From: Rhodospirillaceae bacterium
Lineage (GTDB): Bacteria > Pseudomonadota > Alphaproteobacteria > Thalassobaculales > Thalassobaculaceae
Direction: 5' to 3'
DNA length: 64,000 nt
Assembly: GCA_018401495.1 (NCBI GenBank)
Contig: JAGYJX010000021.1
Coordinates: 124,001 to 188,000 of the forward strand
Part shown: in pieces, positions 36,365-45,621 of the stretch
Layout: the number at the start of each line of letters is the position of its first letter
How positions within the stretch are numbered: the stretch's first letter is position 1
The notes under the pieces: model-generated
What the model saw: only the letters and a program-made list of their open reading frames with translations
Databases searched by the model: none
What the model was told of the DNA's origin: nothing
Program-made: the position numbers and the translations under genes

Positions 36365-38194
36365 TCACGCCAGCGCGCGGTCGAGGTCGGCGATGATGTC
36401 GTCGGCGCTCTCCAGCCCGACCGACAGGCGGATCACGTCGTCGCCGGCGCCGGCGGTGACGCGCTGCTCCTCGGTGAGCTGGCGGTGGGTGGTGCTGGCC
36501 GGGTGCAGGATCAGCGAGCGGGTGTCGCCGATGTTGGCGAGGTGCGACAGCAGGCGGCAGCGCTCGACCGCCCGCACGCCGGCCTCGAAGCCGCCCTTCA
36601 CGCCGAAGGTGAACACCGATCCCGCCCCCTTGGGCAGGTAGCGCTGGGCGAGGCCGTGGTACTTGTTGCCCGGCAGCCCGGCGTAGGACACCCACGCCAC
36701 CTTGGGATGGGTGCTCAGCCACTCGGCGACCCGCTGGGCGTTCGCCACGTGGCGCTCCATCCGCAGCGGCAGGGTCTCGATGCCGGTGATGGTGAGGTAG
36801 GCGTTCATCGGCGCCATGGTCGGCCCGAGGTCGCGCAGGCCGATGGCGTGGCCGTAGATGGTGTAGGCGAGGTCGCCGAAGGTCTCGAAGAACACCAGGC
36901 CGTGATAGGCCGGCTCGGGCTGGCTGAGCGACGGGAACTTGTCGTTCTTCGCCCAGTCGAACTTGCCGCCGTCGACCACCGCCCCGCCCATGGCGTTGCC
37001 GTGGCCGGACAGGAACTTGGTGGTCGAGTGCACGACGATGTCGGCGCCGTGCTCCAGCGGCCGGCAGAGGTAGGGCGTCGCCATGGTGTTGTCGATGATC
37101 AGCGGCACCCCGGCCTCGTCGGCGATGCGGGCGAGCGCCTGGATGTCGGTGATGACGCCGCCGGGGTTGGCCAGCGATTCCGCGAAGATCGCCTTGCAGC
37201 TCGGGTGCAGGGCGGCCTGGCGGACCACCTCCAGTTCCTCGGCGTCGACGAAGTCGCAGTGCCAGTCGAACTTCTTGAAGGTCCGCCCGAACTGGGTGAT
37301 CGAGCCGCCGTACAGCCGCTTCGACGCCACGAACCGGTCGCCCGGCCCCATCAGCGCGAACAGCGCCAGCAGCTGCGCCGAGTGCCCGGACGCCGTGCAG
37401 GTGGTGCCGTGGCCGCCTTCGAGGGCGGCGATCCGCTCCTCCAGCACCGCCACCGTCGGGTTCGACAGCCGCGAGTAGATGTTGCCGAAGGTCTGCAGGT
37501 TGAACAGCGAGGCGGCGTGGTCGACGTCGTCGAACACGTAGGCGGTGGTCTGGTAGATCGGCGTCGAGCGCGCCCCGGTGGTGGGATCGGGCGCCGCCCC
37601 GGCGTGGATCGCCAGGGTCTCGAAGCCCTTGGCGACGAAGCCGTCGCCGACGTCGCCGTCACCCTTGACCGCGTCGCTGCTGCCCGGGGTGCGGCGCTTG
37701 GAGGAGATCACCCGGCTGTTGAAGCCGTGCCAGCCGAGCTCGCCGAACAGCCGGGAGAACTCGATCTTCGGGCAGCGGTTCATCACCACCTCGAGGCCGG
37801 CCTTCTCGGCGCGTGCCGCCGCCGCGTCGTTGCGCACGCCGAGCTGCATCCACACCACCTTGGCGCCGTGCGCGATGGCGGCGTCGGTGACCGGGCCGGC
37901 GGCCTCGGAGTTGCGGAACACGTCGACCATGTCGACGGTCTCGGGCAGGGAATCGAGGTCGGCGTAGGCCCGCTCGCCGAGGATCGCGCCGCCGGCCTCG
38001 GCCACCTTCGGGTTCACCGGATAGACCCGGTAGCCCTTCTGCTGCAGGTACTTCATGGCGAAGTAACTGGGCCGGTTCCAGTTGTCCGACGCGCCGACCA
38101 TGGCGATGGTCTTCACCCCGCGCAGGATCCGGCGGATGTAGTCGTCGGAATAGGCGTCGTGCACGACCGCCGCGGTCGGTTCGTTGTCGGCCAT
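36365..38194 (-). CDS. fusion of CoA-binding domain protein and O-acetylhomoserine aminocarboxypropyltransferase (MetY)
   Basis: The 609-residue protein joins two units. Residues 1-165 form a YccU-type CoA-binding Rossmann domain ([40 protein letters not shown]). Residues 185-609 form a PLP enzyme of the Cys/Met metabolism family: [56 protein letters not shown] and the PLP-lysine site [16 protein letters not shown]. The PLP half makes homocysteine from O-acetylhomoserine and sulfide. In relatives the two parts are usually adjacent genes, so the fusion is either real or due to a lost stop codon around 37690. Confidence 0.87.
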   Translation of the reverse strand: MADNEPTAAVVHDAYSDDYIRRILRGVKTIAMVGASDNWNRPSYFAMKYLQQKGYRVYPVNPKVAEAGGAILGERAYADLDSLPETVDMVDVFRNSEAAGPVTDAAIAHGAKVVWMQLGVRNDAAAARAEKAGLEVVMNRCPKIEFSRLFGELGWHGFNSRVISSKRRTPGSSDAVKGDGDVGDGFVAKGFETLAIHAGAAPDPTTGARSTPIYQTTAYVFDDVDHAASLFNLQTFGNIYSRLSNPTVAVLEERIAALEGGHGTTCTASGHSAQLLALFALMGPGDRFVASKRLYGGSITQFGRTFKKFDWHCDFVDAEELEVVRQAALHPSCKAIFAESLANPGGVITDIQALARIADEAGVPLIIDNTMATPYLCRPLEHGADIVVHSTTKFLSGHGNAMGGAVVDGGKFDWAKNDKFPSLSQPEPAYHGLVFFETFGDLAYTIYGHAIGLRDLGPTMAPMNAYLTITGIETLPLRMERHVANAQRVAEWLSTHPKVAWVSYAGLPGNKYHGLAQRYLPKGAGSVFTFGVKGGFEAGVRAVERCRLLSHLANIGDTRSLILHPASTTHRQLTEEQRVTAGAGDDVIRLSVGLESADDIIADLDRALA

Positions 38195-38229
38195 GGTCAG
38201 GATCCGTCTGCTGAAGGTCGGGGCGGCGG

Positions 38230-38377
38230 GTGGGTCCCGGGTCCGTTCCGCCGATGGCGGCCCGGCCCGGGATGACGAGGGGAAGGGTGGAAGCCCGGCG
38301 TAGCCGACTTGCCCCTTTAACCGTCATCCCGGACGGGGCGGCCCGCGCCAGCGGGACGGACCGATCCGGGACCCACG
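38230..38377. repeat. REP-like imperfect palindrome upstream of metY
   Basis: Two nested inverted repeats span about 148 bp. The outer arms are GTGGGTCCCGG (38230-38240) and CCGGGACCCAC (38366-38376), perfect over 11 bp. The inner arms are CCCGGGATGACG (38266-38277) and CGTCATCCCGG (38322-38332). The CGTCATCCCGG and CCGGGACCCA words are typical of dispersed palindromic elements in alphaproteobacteria. It lies between two same-direction genes and could be a mobile REP or a transcript-end structure. Confidence 0.7.
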
Positions 38378-38396
38378 AGCGCTACGGGCGCGGGCA

Positions 38397-39200
38397 TCAC
38401 TCGCCCCGCCACACCGGCGCGCGCTTGGCGATGAAGGCGTCGATGCCCTCCTGGGCGTCGCGCGCCAGCATGTTGCGGGTCATCACCGCGCTCGCGTAGG
38501 CATAGGCGTCGGCCATCGGCTGCTCGAGCTGGGCGTAGAACGCCTGCTTGCCGATGGCGAGCGTCAGCGGCGACTTCGAGACGATCTTGCCGGCCAGCTC
38601 GGCGACGGCGGCGTCCAGCTCATCCGTCGGCACAACCCGGTTCAGCAGGCCGAGCGCCTCGGCGGTGGCGGCGTCGATGGCCTCGCCGGTGACCAGCATC
38701 TCCATCAGCTTCTTGCGCCCGATGTTGCGGCTGATCGCCACCATCGGGGTCGAGCAGAACAGCCCGATGTTGACGCCCGGCGTGGCGAAACGGGCGCCCT
38801 CGGCGGCGACCGCGAGGTCGCAGCTCGCCACCAGCTGGCAGCCGGCGGCGGTGGCCAGCGCGTGCACCCGGGCGATCACCAGCTGCGGGATCCGGGTGAT
38901 CGTCAGCATCAGCGCCGAGCACTGCTCGAACAGCGCCTTGAAGAACGGCTCGTCGCCGCGCGAGCGCACTTCCTTGAGGTCGTGGCCGGCGCAGAACGCC
39001 GGGCCGTTGGCGGCGATCACAACCACCTTGACCGACCGGTCGCCGGCGATCGCGTCGAGTTCGACCTGCAGCGCCGCCATCAGGTCGCGCGACAGGGCGT
39101 TGCGCTGCGCCGGCCGGTTCAGGGTGAGGGTGGCGATCCCGTCGCGGTCGTCGCGCAGCAGGATCGGCTCGGCGTCGGAGGTCTGGGCGAGCGCCATCAT
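38397..39200 (-). CDS. enoyl-CoA hydratase/isomerase family protein (ECHDC3-like) lacking both catalytic glutamates
   Basis: The 267-residue crotonase has the fold marks LTLNRPAQRNALSRDLM, GPAFCAGHDLKEV and LNRVVPTDELDAAV. In the oxyanion region it reads ALATAAGCQLVASCDLAVA, with Gln where hydratases have the first Glu, and FATPGVNIGLFCSTPMV, with Gly where the second Glu should be. It resembles ECHDC3-type proteins, whose reaction is uncertain. Hydration of an enoyl-CoA is therefore doubtful. AAGGGAGACC precedes the double ATG. It is not in an obvious operon. Confidence 0.85.
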   Translation of the reverse strand: MMALAQTSDAEPILLRDDRDGIATLTLNRPAQRNALSRDLMAALQVELDAIAGDRSVKVVVIAANGPAFCAGHDLKEVRSRGDEPFFKALFEQCSALMLTITRIPQLVIARVHALATAAGCQLVASCDLAVAAEGARFATPGVNIGLFCSTPMVAISRNIGRKKLMEMLVTGEAIDAATAEALGLLNRVVPTDELDAAVAELAGKIVSKSPLTLAIGKQAFYAQLEQPMADAYAYASAVMTRNMLARDAQEGIDAFIAKRAPVWRGE

Positions 39201-39253
39201 GGTCTCCCTTGTCTGGCCCCCACTTTGATCGCGCGGGACCGGATTGCAAGCCG

Positions 39254-40192
39254 TCAGCGCACCTCGAGCAGGTGCAGCACCAGCGCCACCGACAGCACCG
39301 AGACGGCGGTCGAGAGCAGCACCGCCGTCACCGCCGGCGCGATGCCGGCCTGGTAGCGCTGCGCCATCAGGTAGACGTTCACGCCGACCGGCAGCGCCGC
39401 CAGGATCACCGCCACGTCGCGCCACAGCGGCTCGACCGTCAGCACATGGGTGGCGAGCAGCCAGACCAGCATGGGGTGCAGGGCGAGCTTGAGCACCACG
39501 CCGACCCCGGCCTCGCCGACCGATCCGGCCAGCCGGTAGCCGGCGAGCGAGGCGCCCATGGCGAACACCGCGCACGGCATGGCCGCGCGCCCGAGCGTCT
39601 CGGTCAGGGTGTCGACCACGTGCGGCAGGGTCAGGCCGGACAGGTTGAAGGCCACCCCGGCGAGCAGGGCGATGATGATCGGGTTGCGGACCAGTCCCTT
39701 GAGCACGTTCGCCGGCAGTCGGCGCATCTCGTCACGGGCGCCGATCCCGACCTCCGCCTGGATCGTCACCACCGACAGCAGCTGCCAGGAGTGGAAGGCG
39801 ATGACCAGGAACAGCGGCAGCGTGGCCCGCTCGCCGAAGGTGGTCAGGATCAACGGCACCCCGAGAAGAACGGTGTTCGAGAAGCCGCCGGTCATGCCGG
39901 CGATCGCCGGTTCGGCGCCGGGACGCCGGAACAGGTACAGGCTGACCAGGGTGCCGATCAGCCAGGCGCCGTAGCCGCCGCCGAAATACGAGATCAGGTA
40001 GCCCCACTCGATCTGGGCGGGCAGCGCGGTCGTCGCCATCGCCCGGAACAGCATGGCCGGGATCGCGAAGTCGAAGACGAAGGCCGACAGCCCCTTGGTG
40101 GCCTCCTGCCGGAACAGGCCGAGGCGCGCGGCGCCGTAGCCGATGCCGACGATGCCGAACACCGGCACGATGATCTCGAGGATGATCTCCAT
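39254..40192 (-). CDS. AEC family (auxin efflux carrier-type) transporter
   Basis: The 312-residue membrane protein has ten predicted helices in two inverted five-helix bundles. Typical stretches are VPVFGIVGIGYGAARLGLF, GMTGGFSNTVLLGVPLILTTFGE with the conserved N-x-x-x-L-G-x-P motif, NPIIIALLAGVAFNLSGLTL and ALPVGVNVYLMAQRYQ. Bacterial AEC members (MdcF, MleP, others) transport malonate, malate or similar acids. The gene is 53 bp upstream of the crotonase in the same direction and divergent from the hydrolase at 40.3 kb. Confidence 0.87.
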   Translation of the reverse strand: MEIILEIIVPVFGIVGIGYGAARLGLFRQEATKGLSAFVFDFAIPAMLFRAMATTALPAQIEWGYLISYFGGGYGAWLIGTLVSLYLFRRPGAEPAIAGMTGGFSNTVLLGVPLILTTFGERATLPLFLVIAFHSWQLLSVVTIQAEVGIGARDEMRRLPANVLKGLVRNPIIIALLAGVAFNLSGLTLPHVVDTLTETLGRAAMPCAVFAMGASLAGYRLAGSVGEAGVGVVLKLALHPMLVWLLATHVLTVEPLWRDVAVILAALPVGVNVYLMAQRYQAGIAPAVTAVLLSTAVSVLSVALVLHLLEVR

Positions 40193-40329
40193 GGTCGACG
40201 GCTTACGAGCCGCCGAAGCGCGTCGCAAGCGCGATCGCGGAACGAGGGTGTTGCCCGCGTGCAATCTGCCGCGATTGACGGACAGGGCGGCGCGTCGTAC
40301 CGACAAGGAAACCTTGGGAGGATGAACCG

Positions 40330-41136
40330 ATGCCGCATCTCGAGATCGCCGACGGAGAGAGCCTCTACTACGAGTACGAGGCCCCCGGGGCGGCCGGTAA
40401 GACCTTCGTGTTCGTGAACGCGCTGACCGGCAACTTCCAGATGTGGCAGGCGGTGATCGGCCCGGCCTTGCGCGCCGCCGGATACGGCACCCTGGTCTAC
40501 AACTTCCGCGGCCAGGCCGAGAGCCGGACGGCGCCGACCACGCGGCCGACGCCGACCCAGATCGTCGACGACCTGGTGCGGATCTGCCGGGAGGTCGCCC
40601 CCCCAAAGCCGATCCTGGTCGGGCTGTCGATCGGCGGCCTGTTCGCCGCCCAGGCGTTCGCCAAGGGCGTGCCGGCGGCCGGACTGGTGCTGATCAACAC
40701 GCTGCGCAAGCCGAGCGAGCGGCTGGCCTGGATCAACCAGGCCATGGCGCACGGCGTCAAGGCCGGCGGCTTCCGGCTGATCATGGAGCTGTCGCTGCCG
40801 ATGCTGGTCAACCCGGACAAGCTGGCGGAAATGCGCGCCAACGTTCAGACCGGCGAGCCCTACGCGCCGATCGATCCGAACGACGGCGGCTACCGGCTGA
40901 TGGTCGAATCGACGGCGACCGACTGGGCGTTCCCCTGGGAGAGCCTGACGCCGCCGGTCCTGCTCACGGTCGGCGCGCACGACCGGGTCTTCTACGTCGC
41001 CGACGACGTCGACGAACTGGCGGCGCGGATCCCGAACGCCACCCGCGTCGACTTCGCCGACGCCGGCCACCTGATCCCGGCGGAGCGTCCCGAGGCCTTC
41101 GCCAAGGCGCTGCTCGACTTCGGCAAAACCCTCTGA
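40330..41136 (+). CDS. alpha/beta hydrolase
   Basis: The 268-residue hydrolase has the nucleophile elbow GLSIGGLFAAQAFAKG near residue 100, the acid in TVGAHDRVFYV near residue 220 and the His in DAGHLIPAERPEAF near residue 245. The oxyanion region VFVNALTGNFQMWQ lacks the common HG pair. It is the first of a small plus-strand set with two HAD phosphatases (13 bp and about 70 bp gaps). CTTGGGAGGATGAACC precedes the ATG. The substrate is unknown. Confidence 0.82.
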   Translation: MPHLEIADGESLYYEYEAPGAAGKTFVFVNALTGNFQMWQAVIGPALRAAGYGTLVYNFRGQAESRTAPTTRPTPTQIVDDLVRICREVAPPKPILVGLSIGGLFAAQAFAKGVPAAGLVLINTLRKPSERLAWINQAMAHGVKAGGFRLIMELSLPMLVNPDKLAEMRANVQTGEPYAPIDPNDGGYRLMVESTATDWAFPWESLTPPVLLTVGAHDRVFYVADDVDELAARIPNATRVDFADAGHLIPAERPEAFAKALLDFGKTL

Positions 41137-41149
41137 TGAGGTAAGGCGC

Positions 41150-41809
41150 ATGGCCTGGACGCCGGCCCTGGTGATCTTCGACTGCGACGGCGTGCTGGTG
41201 GATTCCGAGCCGATCGCCAACCGCCTGATCGCCGAGGCCCTCAGCGCCGCCGGCCTGCCGATGTCGGGCGAGGAAGCGCTCGAGCGGTACCGTGGCGGCA
41301 AACTCACCCGCATCAGGCTGCGGGTCGAGGAGGATCTCGGGATCGAACTCGGCGAGCACTGGGTCGACGGCATCTACCAGCGGCAGTTCGACGCCTTCCG
41401 GCGCGAGCTGCAGCTGATCCCTGGCATCCTAGAGGTGCTGGACGCCCTCGACTTGGCCGGGGTCCCGTACTGCGTCGGCTCGAACGGGCCGCTCTACAAG
41501 ATGCGGGTCTCGCTGGGCGTGACCGGCCTCTACGAGCGGCTGGAGAGCCGGATCTTCTCGGCCGACATGGTGGCCGAGCCGAAGCCGGCTCCCGACCTCT
41601 TCCTGCACGCCGCCGCCGCCTTCGACATCCCGCCGGAGGACGTGGCGGTCGTGGAGGACAGCGCGCCGGGCGTGACCGCCGGCGTCGCCGCCGGGATGCG
41701 GGTGTTCGGCTACGCCCACGATTCCGGCGAGGCGCCGCTGGTCGCGGCGGGCGCGACCGCCACCTTCCTGAGGATGACCGACCTGCCCGGTCTGCTCGGC
41801 CTGCGGTGA
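41150..41809 (+). CDS. HAD family hydrolase (beta-phosphoglucomutase/GPH-like)
   Basis: The 219-residue HAD phosphatase has motif I DCDGVLVDSEP near residue 12 with the nucleophilic Asp, motif II CVGSNGP near residue 107, the motif III Lys in AEPKPAPDLFLHAA, and motif IV VVEDSAPGVTAGVAAGM. The helical cap sits between motifs I and II. Likely substrates are small sugar phosphates. It is followed 73 bp later by a paralogue of similar size. Confidence 0.87.
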   Translation: MAWTPALVIFDCDGVLVDSEPIANRLIAEALSAAGLPMSGEEALERYRGGKLTRIRLRVEEDLGIELGEHWVDGIYQRQFDAFRRELQLIPGILEVLDALDLAGVPYCVGSNGPLYKMRVSLGVTGLYERLESRIFSADMVAEPKPAPDLFLHAAAAFDIPPEDVAVVEDSAPGVTAGVAAGMRVFGYAHDSGEAPLVAAGATATFLRMTDLPGLLGLR

Positions 41810-41882
41810 AGCGCCGGCGCGCGTCACACGCCGTAACCAAACGTGATGTGACGCCGGCGGACCCGACGCGCTACCTGCCCCG

Positions 41883-42548
41883 ATGAAATGCGAAGCCGTG
41901 ATCTTCGACTGCGACGGGGTGCTGATCGACTCCGAGCCGATCGCCGTCGCCATCCTGTGCCGGGACCTGGCGGAACTCGGCGTTCCGATGCCCGAGGACG
42001 AGGTCCACCACCGCTTCACCGGCTGGACCACCACCCAGATCGCCGAGGCGATCGCCGCCGAGTTCGGCGTGCCGGTTCCGGCCGACTGGGCACCGACACA
42101 CAACGCACGGGTGCGCGATGCCGTCGCCGCCTCGGTCGAGCCGATCGCCGGCGTGATCGCCGTTCTGGACGCGCTCGACGCCGCCGGCATCCCCTGGGGG
42201 GTCGCGAGCCAGAGCGGCATGCCCTATCTGGAGCGCGGGCTGGGACGGGTCGGGATCTGGCAGCGCGCGCTCGGCCGGGTGGCGTCGTCGCAACTGGTGG
42301 CCCGGCCCAAGCCGGCGCCGGACGTCTATCTGAAGGCGATGGAACTGGTCGGCGCCCGGCCCGGGAGCACGGTGGTGGTCGAGGACAGCCCGACGGGCGT
42401 CCGCGCCGGCGTCGCCGCCGGTGCGCGGGTGATCGGCTACGCGGCCGACCGACCGCCGGAGGAACTGCGGGACGCCGGCGCGGTCGCGACGATCGCGGCC
42501 ATGCCGTTGCTGCTGGGGGTGCTTGGCGTCAGCCCGCCGGCGGCCTGA
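41883..42548 (+). CDS. HAD family hydrolase (second copy)
   Basis: The 221-residue phosphatase is a paralogue of the preceding protein: motif I DCDGVLIDSEP near residue 8, motif II VASQSGMPYL, the motif III Lys in ARPKPAPDVYLKAM, and motif IV VVEDSPTGVRAGVAAG. The cap sequence differs (FTGWTTTQIAEAIAAEFG), so the substrate probably differs too. Its 3' end overlaps the convergent FkbM gene by 20 bp. Confidence 0.87.
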   Translation: MKCEAVIFDCDGVLIDSEPIAVAILCRDLAELGVPMPEDEVHHRFTGWTTTQIAEAIAAEFGVPVPADWAPTHNARVRDAVAASVEPIAGVIAVLDALDAAGIPWGVASQSGMPYLERGLGRVGIWQRALGRVASSQLVARPKPAPDVYLKAMELVGARPGSTVVVEDSPTGVRAGVAAGARVIGYAADRPPEELRDAGAVATIAAMPLLLGVLGVSPPAA

Positions 42549-44328
42549 AGAACAGCAGGTTCTTGACGTCGTCGGCGATCCGCACCTGGTAGCCCTGAGC
42601 CAGGATCGAGTCCACCAGCGGTCGGCGCGCTTCCTCGTGCCAGCGGATCTCCATCCGCAGGGACTTGAAGCGCGGGTCGGAGAGGATACCCCGCATCCCC
42701 TCGATCACCGGTTCCTCCAAGCCGTCGACGTCGATCTTGACGTGGGTGGGGAAGGGGATCTCGCCACGCTGCACCAGGATGTCGAGCGGGATCCCGCGCA
42801 CGGTCTCGCGCTCGGCGTCCCGATCGGCGTATTGCGCGCTGATGTCGTCATGGCCGAAAGACTGGTTGGCGGCGCCGGCAAAGCTCTGTCCGAAGTACAG
42901 GGTGTCGACGCGTTCCCGGTCGGAAGCGGCGGCGTGCAGGACCGTCACCAGTTCCTGCAGCCCGTTGGCGGCAACGTTGTGCCGCAACTCGGCGACGTTG
43001 AGGGAGAATGGCTCGATCGAAACCACGCGGCAGCCGCTGATGCCGGCCGCGAGCACGCTGTAGACCCCGATGTTGGCACCCACGTCCACCAGGACGTCGG
43101 ACGCCCCGAATCCCGCGAACCAGCGCAGCATGCCCGGCTCGAAGGCGAACAGCGTCGCGGTCATCCGGCGGATCTGCTGGGAAGCCAGACGCAACGTCAG
43201 CTGGCGGCCGGCGATCGCGATGTGGGCATGATCGGCGCCGTTGCGCACGGCGACCGGGCCGCCCAGCGCGGCTTCCGCCGACAAGGTGCCGAACGCGTGG
43301 GCGATCCGGAAGCCTCGGTTGTTCAGCCGCCGGCCGGCGTCGTTCTTCCAGCGGACGCACTCGTCAAACAGCTGATCCGGTCCGTTTCGCAGTCCCGAGC
43401 CGGCGAGGCAGGCGCACCGGCGCGTCCAGTTCCACACGTCACGGGAATCCCGGTCGGGGACGCGGAGCGGGAAGGCGAGACGCTCCAGGGCGGCGTCGAC
43501 GTCGCCCGGCCTCGACAGGACATCGGCACGCGCCAGGTCGTGGGCGCGCGCCCCGGCCTCGGGATCCGCGAGTTCAAGGGCGATCTCGTGGCGCAGCGCC
43601 GCGTCACCGCTTGCCGTTCCGTCCATGGCGGCCAGCAACGCCGCAGCGCGGGCGAGCGCGCCGCGGCGGAACGCCGCCGTGGCCGCGACGGTCGCCACCG
43701 TCGGCTTGCGAAGGGTGCCGGAGGCGAGGTTGGAGGCCAATCGATCGACCGCGGCGGCACCGCCCGGCCCGCTCAGGGTGCGGTTGGCGACCTGAGCGAC
43801 CACCGGACCGACGTCGGCGCCGAACAGCTCCAGTTGGTCGACCAGCGACACCGCGTCGGGGAGACGCCCGAGATCGACATATGCCTGCAAGCGCGCGACA
43901 GCCGCGGCGGTGGCGGGCACCCCCAGCACACGGCCCCGGTCGGCCCACCGCAACGCCGCCGAGGGGCGTGTGGTCGCGCTCGCCGCCTCGGCTACCGCCA
44001 GGACGGCGTCCCGGGACCCGGGGGTCCGGACCAGGATCCGCCGGAACCGGTCGAAAGCCTCGTGCACGGCACCGCAGGTCATCTGCATCCGGCCGACCGC
44101 GAGAGCGATTCCCGGCTCGACGTTCGCCGGAACCTTCGCCAGGACGGGGAGCGCCGCCGCCACGTCGCCGTCGCCGATGTGGCTCAACGCGACCAGCATC
44201 CCGACCGGCCCGGCGAGCGCCGGCATCGACGCAAGCGGCGCGAGCGCGGATCGAGCCTCGGCGTTCCGCCGGCGCGCAAGCAGATCCCGTGCCCGCTCGA
44301 TGGTCTGCGACACCCCGGTTGCCGACAT
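42529..44328 (-). CDS. FkbM family methyltransferase with long N-terminal TPR-like region
   Basis: Of 599 residues, the first 370 or so are Ala- and Leu-rich helical repeats of TPR type (for example ERARDLLARRRNAEARSALA and RLQAYVDLGRLPDAVSLVDQ). The C-terminal 220 residues are an FkbM SAM-dependent methyltransferase: LVDVGANIGVYSVLAAGISG, RVVSIEPFSLNVAELRHNVA, then HVKIDVDGLEEPVIEGM. FkbM enzymes methylate sugar or polyketide hydroxyls; with a TPR scaffold they often modify surface glycans. No glycan genes are adjacent. Confidence 0.83.
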   Translation of the reverse strand: MSATGVSQTIERARDLLARRRNAEARSALAPLASMPALAGPVGMLVALSHIGDGDVAAALPVLAKVPANVEPGIALAVGRMQMTCGAVHEAFDRFRRILVRTPGSRDAVLAVAEAASATTRPSAALRWADRGRVLGVPATAAAVARLQAYVDLGRLPDAVSLVDQLELFGADVGPVVAQVANRTLSGPGGAAAVDRLASNLASGTLRKPTVATVAATAAFRRGALARAAALLAAMDGTASGDAALRHEIALELADPEAGARAHDLARADVLSRPGDVDAALERLAFPLRVPDRDSRDVWNWTRRCACLAGSGLRNGPDQLFDECVRWKNDAGRRLNNRGFRIAHAFGTLSAEAALGGPVAVRNGADHAHIAIAGRQLTLRLASQQIRRMTATLFAFEPGMLRWFAGFGASDVLVDVGANIGVYSVLAAGISGCRVVSIEPFSLNVAELRHNVAANGLQELVTVLHAAASDRERVDTLYFGQSFAGAANQSFGHDDISAQYADRDAERETVRGIPLDILVQRGEIPFPTHVKIDVDGLEEPVIEGMRGILSDPRFKSLRMEIRWHEEARRPLVDSILAQGYQVRIADDVKNLLFFRPPAG

Positions 44329-44439
44329 CCAGACTCCGCTGCGCGAGCGAGCGCTCGATACGGCACCCGCCGCCGAGCGCCTGCCACGGACGGTAGCGGC
44401 AACCGTGCCGCCGACGCCAGCCTTCGGTTGCAGCCGGCG

Positions 44440-45555
44440 CTACTCCGCGGCGGTCGGCGCGATCATCACCGCCGGCGCGGCCCGCCAGGTGTCTGGCCGG
44501 CATCGCACGTACTGAGGCGGGTATTCGGTGTCGACCCCGAGCGCGCGGGCGGCGTGCCAGGCCCAGCGCGGGTTGTCCATGGCGCCGCGGGCGATGGCGA
44601 TGAAGTCGGCCTTGCCGGAGGCGACGATGCTCTCGGCCTGCCGGGGTTCGGTGATCAGGCCGACGGCCATGACCGGGATCCCGACCTCGTTGCGGATGCG
44701 CTCGGCGAACGGCACCTGGTAGCCCGGCCCGAGGGCGATCTTCTGGCCCGGGTGGTTGCCGCCCGACGACACGTCGATGAAGTCGCAGCCCTTGGCCTTG
44801 AGCGCCTTGGCGAACTCGACGACCTCGTCGACCGTCAATCCGCCCTCGACCCAGTCGGTGGCGGAGACGCGCACGCCCAGTGGCTTGTTCTCCGGCCAGA
44901 CCGCGCGGCAGGCCTCGAACACCTCGAGCGGGAACTGCATGCGGCCCTCGATCGAGCCGCCGTAGCGGTCGTTGCGGACGTTGGACAGCGGCGACAGGAA
45001 CTGGTGCATGAGATAGCCGTGCGCCGCGTGCAGCTGCGCGATGTCGAACCCGATCCGCGCCGAGCGCTCCGTCGCCGTCACGAACTGTGCCTTGACCGTG
45101 GCGAGGCCATCGTCGTCGAGCGCGCGCGGCGTCGGCCAATCGCCGTAGCCGACCTCGGACGGGCCGAGCGTCTGCCACCCGCCGTCGGCGGCGGCGATCG
45201 GTGCGCTGCCCTTGAGCGGCGGGTTCACGGAGGCCTTGCGGCCGGCGTGCGCCAACTGGATACCCATCTTGGCAACGCCGTGGGCCTTGCAGAAGTCGAT
45301 GACCCGTTTCAGGGTGCGCTCGTTGTCATCCGACCACAATCCGAGGCATTTCGGCGTGATCCGACCTTCGGGGGACACATGGGTGGCCTCGGTGAAGATC
45401 ACGCCCCCGGCGCCCATGGAGAGTTGACCGAGATGCATGAGGTGCCAGTCGTTGGCGTTGCCGTCCTCGGAGAGGTATTGGCACATGGGCGCTACGACGA
45501 GTCGGTTGCTGACCGTCATGTCGCGCAGGGTGATCGGCGAGAACAGCTGGCTCAT
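44440..45555 (-). CDS. NADH:flavin oxidoreductase, Old Yellow Enzyme family (YqjM-like)
   Basis: The 371-residue FMN enzyme starts MSQLFSPITLRDMTVSNRLV and has the YqjM-class marks: PMCQYLSEDGNANDWH with the redox-tuning Cys, QLAHAGRKAS, HAAHGYLMHQFLSPLSNVRN then DRYGGS with substrate His residues, and GLITEPRQAE plus FIAIARGAMDNPRWAW for FMN phosphate binding. It reduces activated C=C bonds of enones using NAD(P)H. It is divergent from the thioesterase gene across a 66-bp gap. Confidence 0.92.
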   Translation of the reverse strand: MSQLFSPITLRDMTVSNRLVVAPMCQYLSEDGNANDWHLMHLGQLSMGAGGVIFTEATHVSPEGRITPKCLGLWSDDNERTLKRVIDFCKAHGVAKMGIQLAHAGRKASVNPPLKGSAPIAAADGGWQTLGPSEVGYGDWPTPRALDDDGLATVKAQFVTATERSARIGFDIAQLHAAHGYLMHQFLSPLSNVRNDRYGGSIEGRMQFPLEVFEACRAVWPENKPLGVRVSATDWVEGGLTVDEVVEFAKALKAKGCDFIDVSSGGNHPGQKIALGPGYQVPFAERIRNEVGIPVMAVGLITEPRQAESIVASGKADFIAIARGAMDNPRWAWHAARALGVDTEYPPQYVRCRPDTWRAAPAVMIAPTAAE

Positions 45556-45621
45556 CGGCTTCTCCGGGGTCGAAGTCGGGACGCGGGACGGTAGCGACCG
45601 CCCATGTGGAGGAAAAGTGCG

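Noticed and set aside
38195-38396. SAM-type riboswitch upstream of metY
   Set aside because: The gap is filled by the nested palindrome, and I see no SAM-I or SAM-II core sequence.
42523-45594. Very long open frame (over 1000 codons) on the plus strand
   Set aside because: It is antisense to the FkbM and OYE genes, is full of Arg, Gly, Asp and His with no domain, and arises from GC bias of the third codon position.
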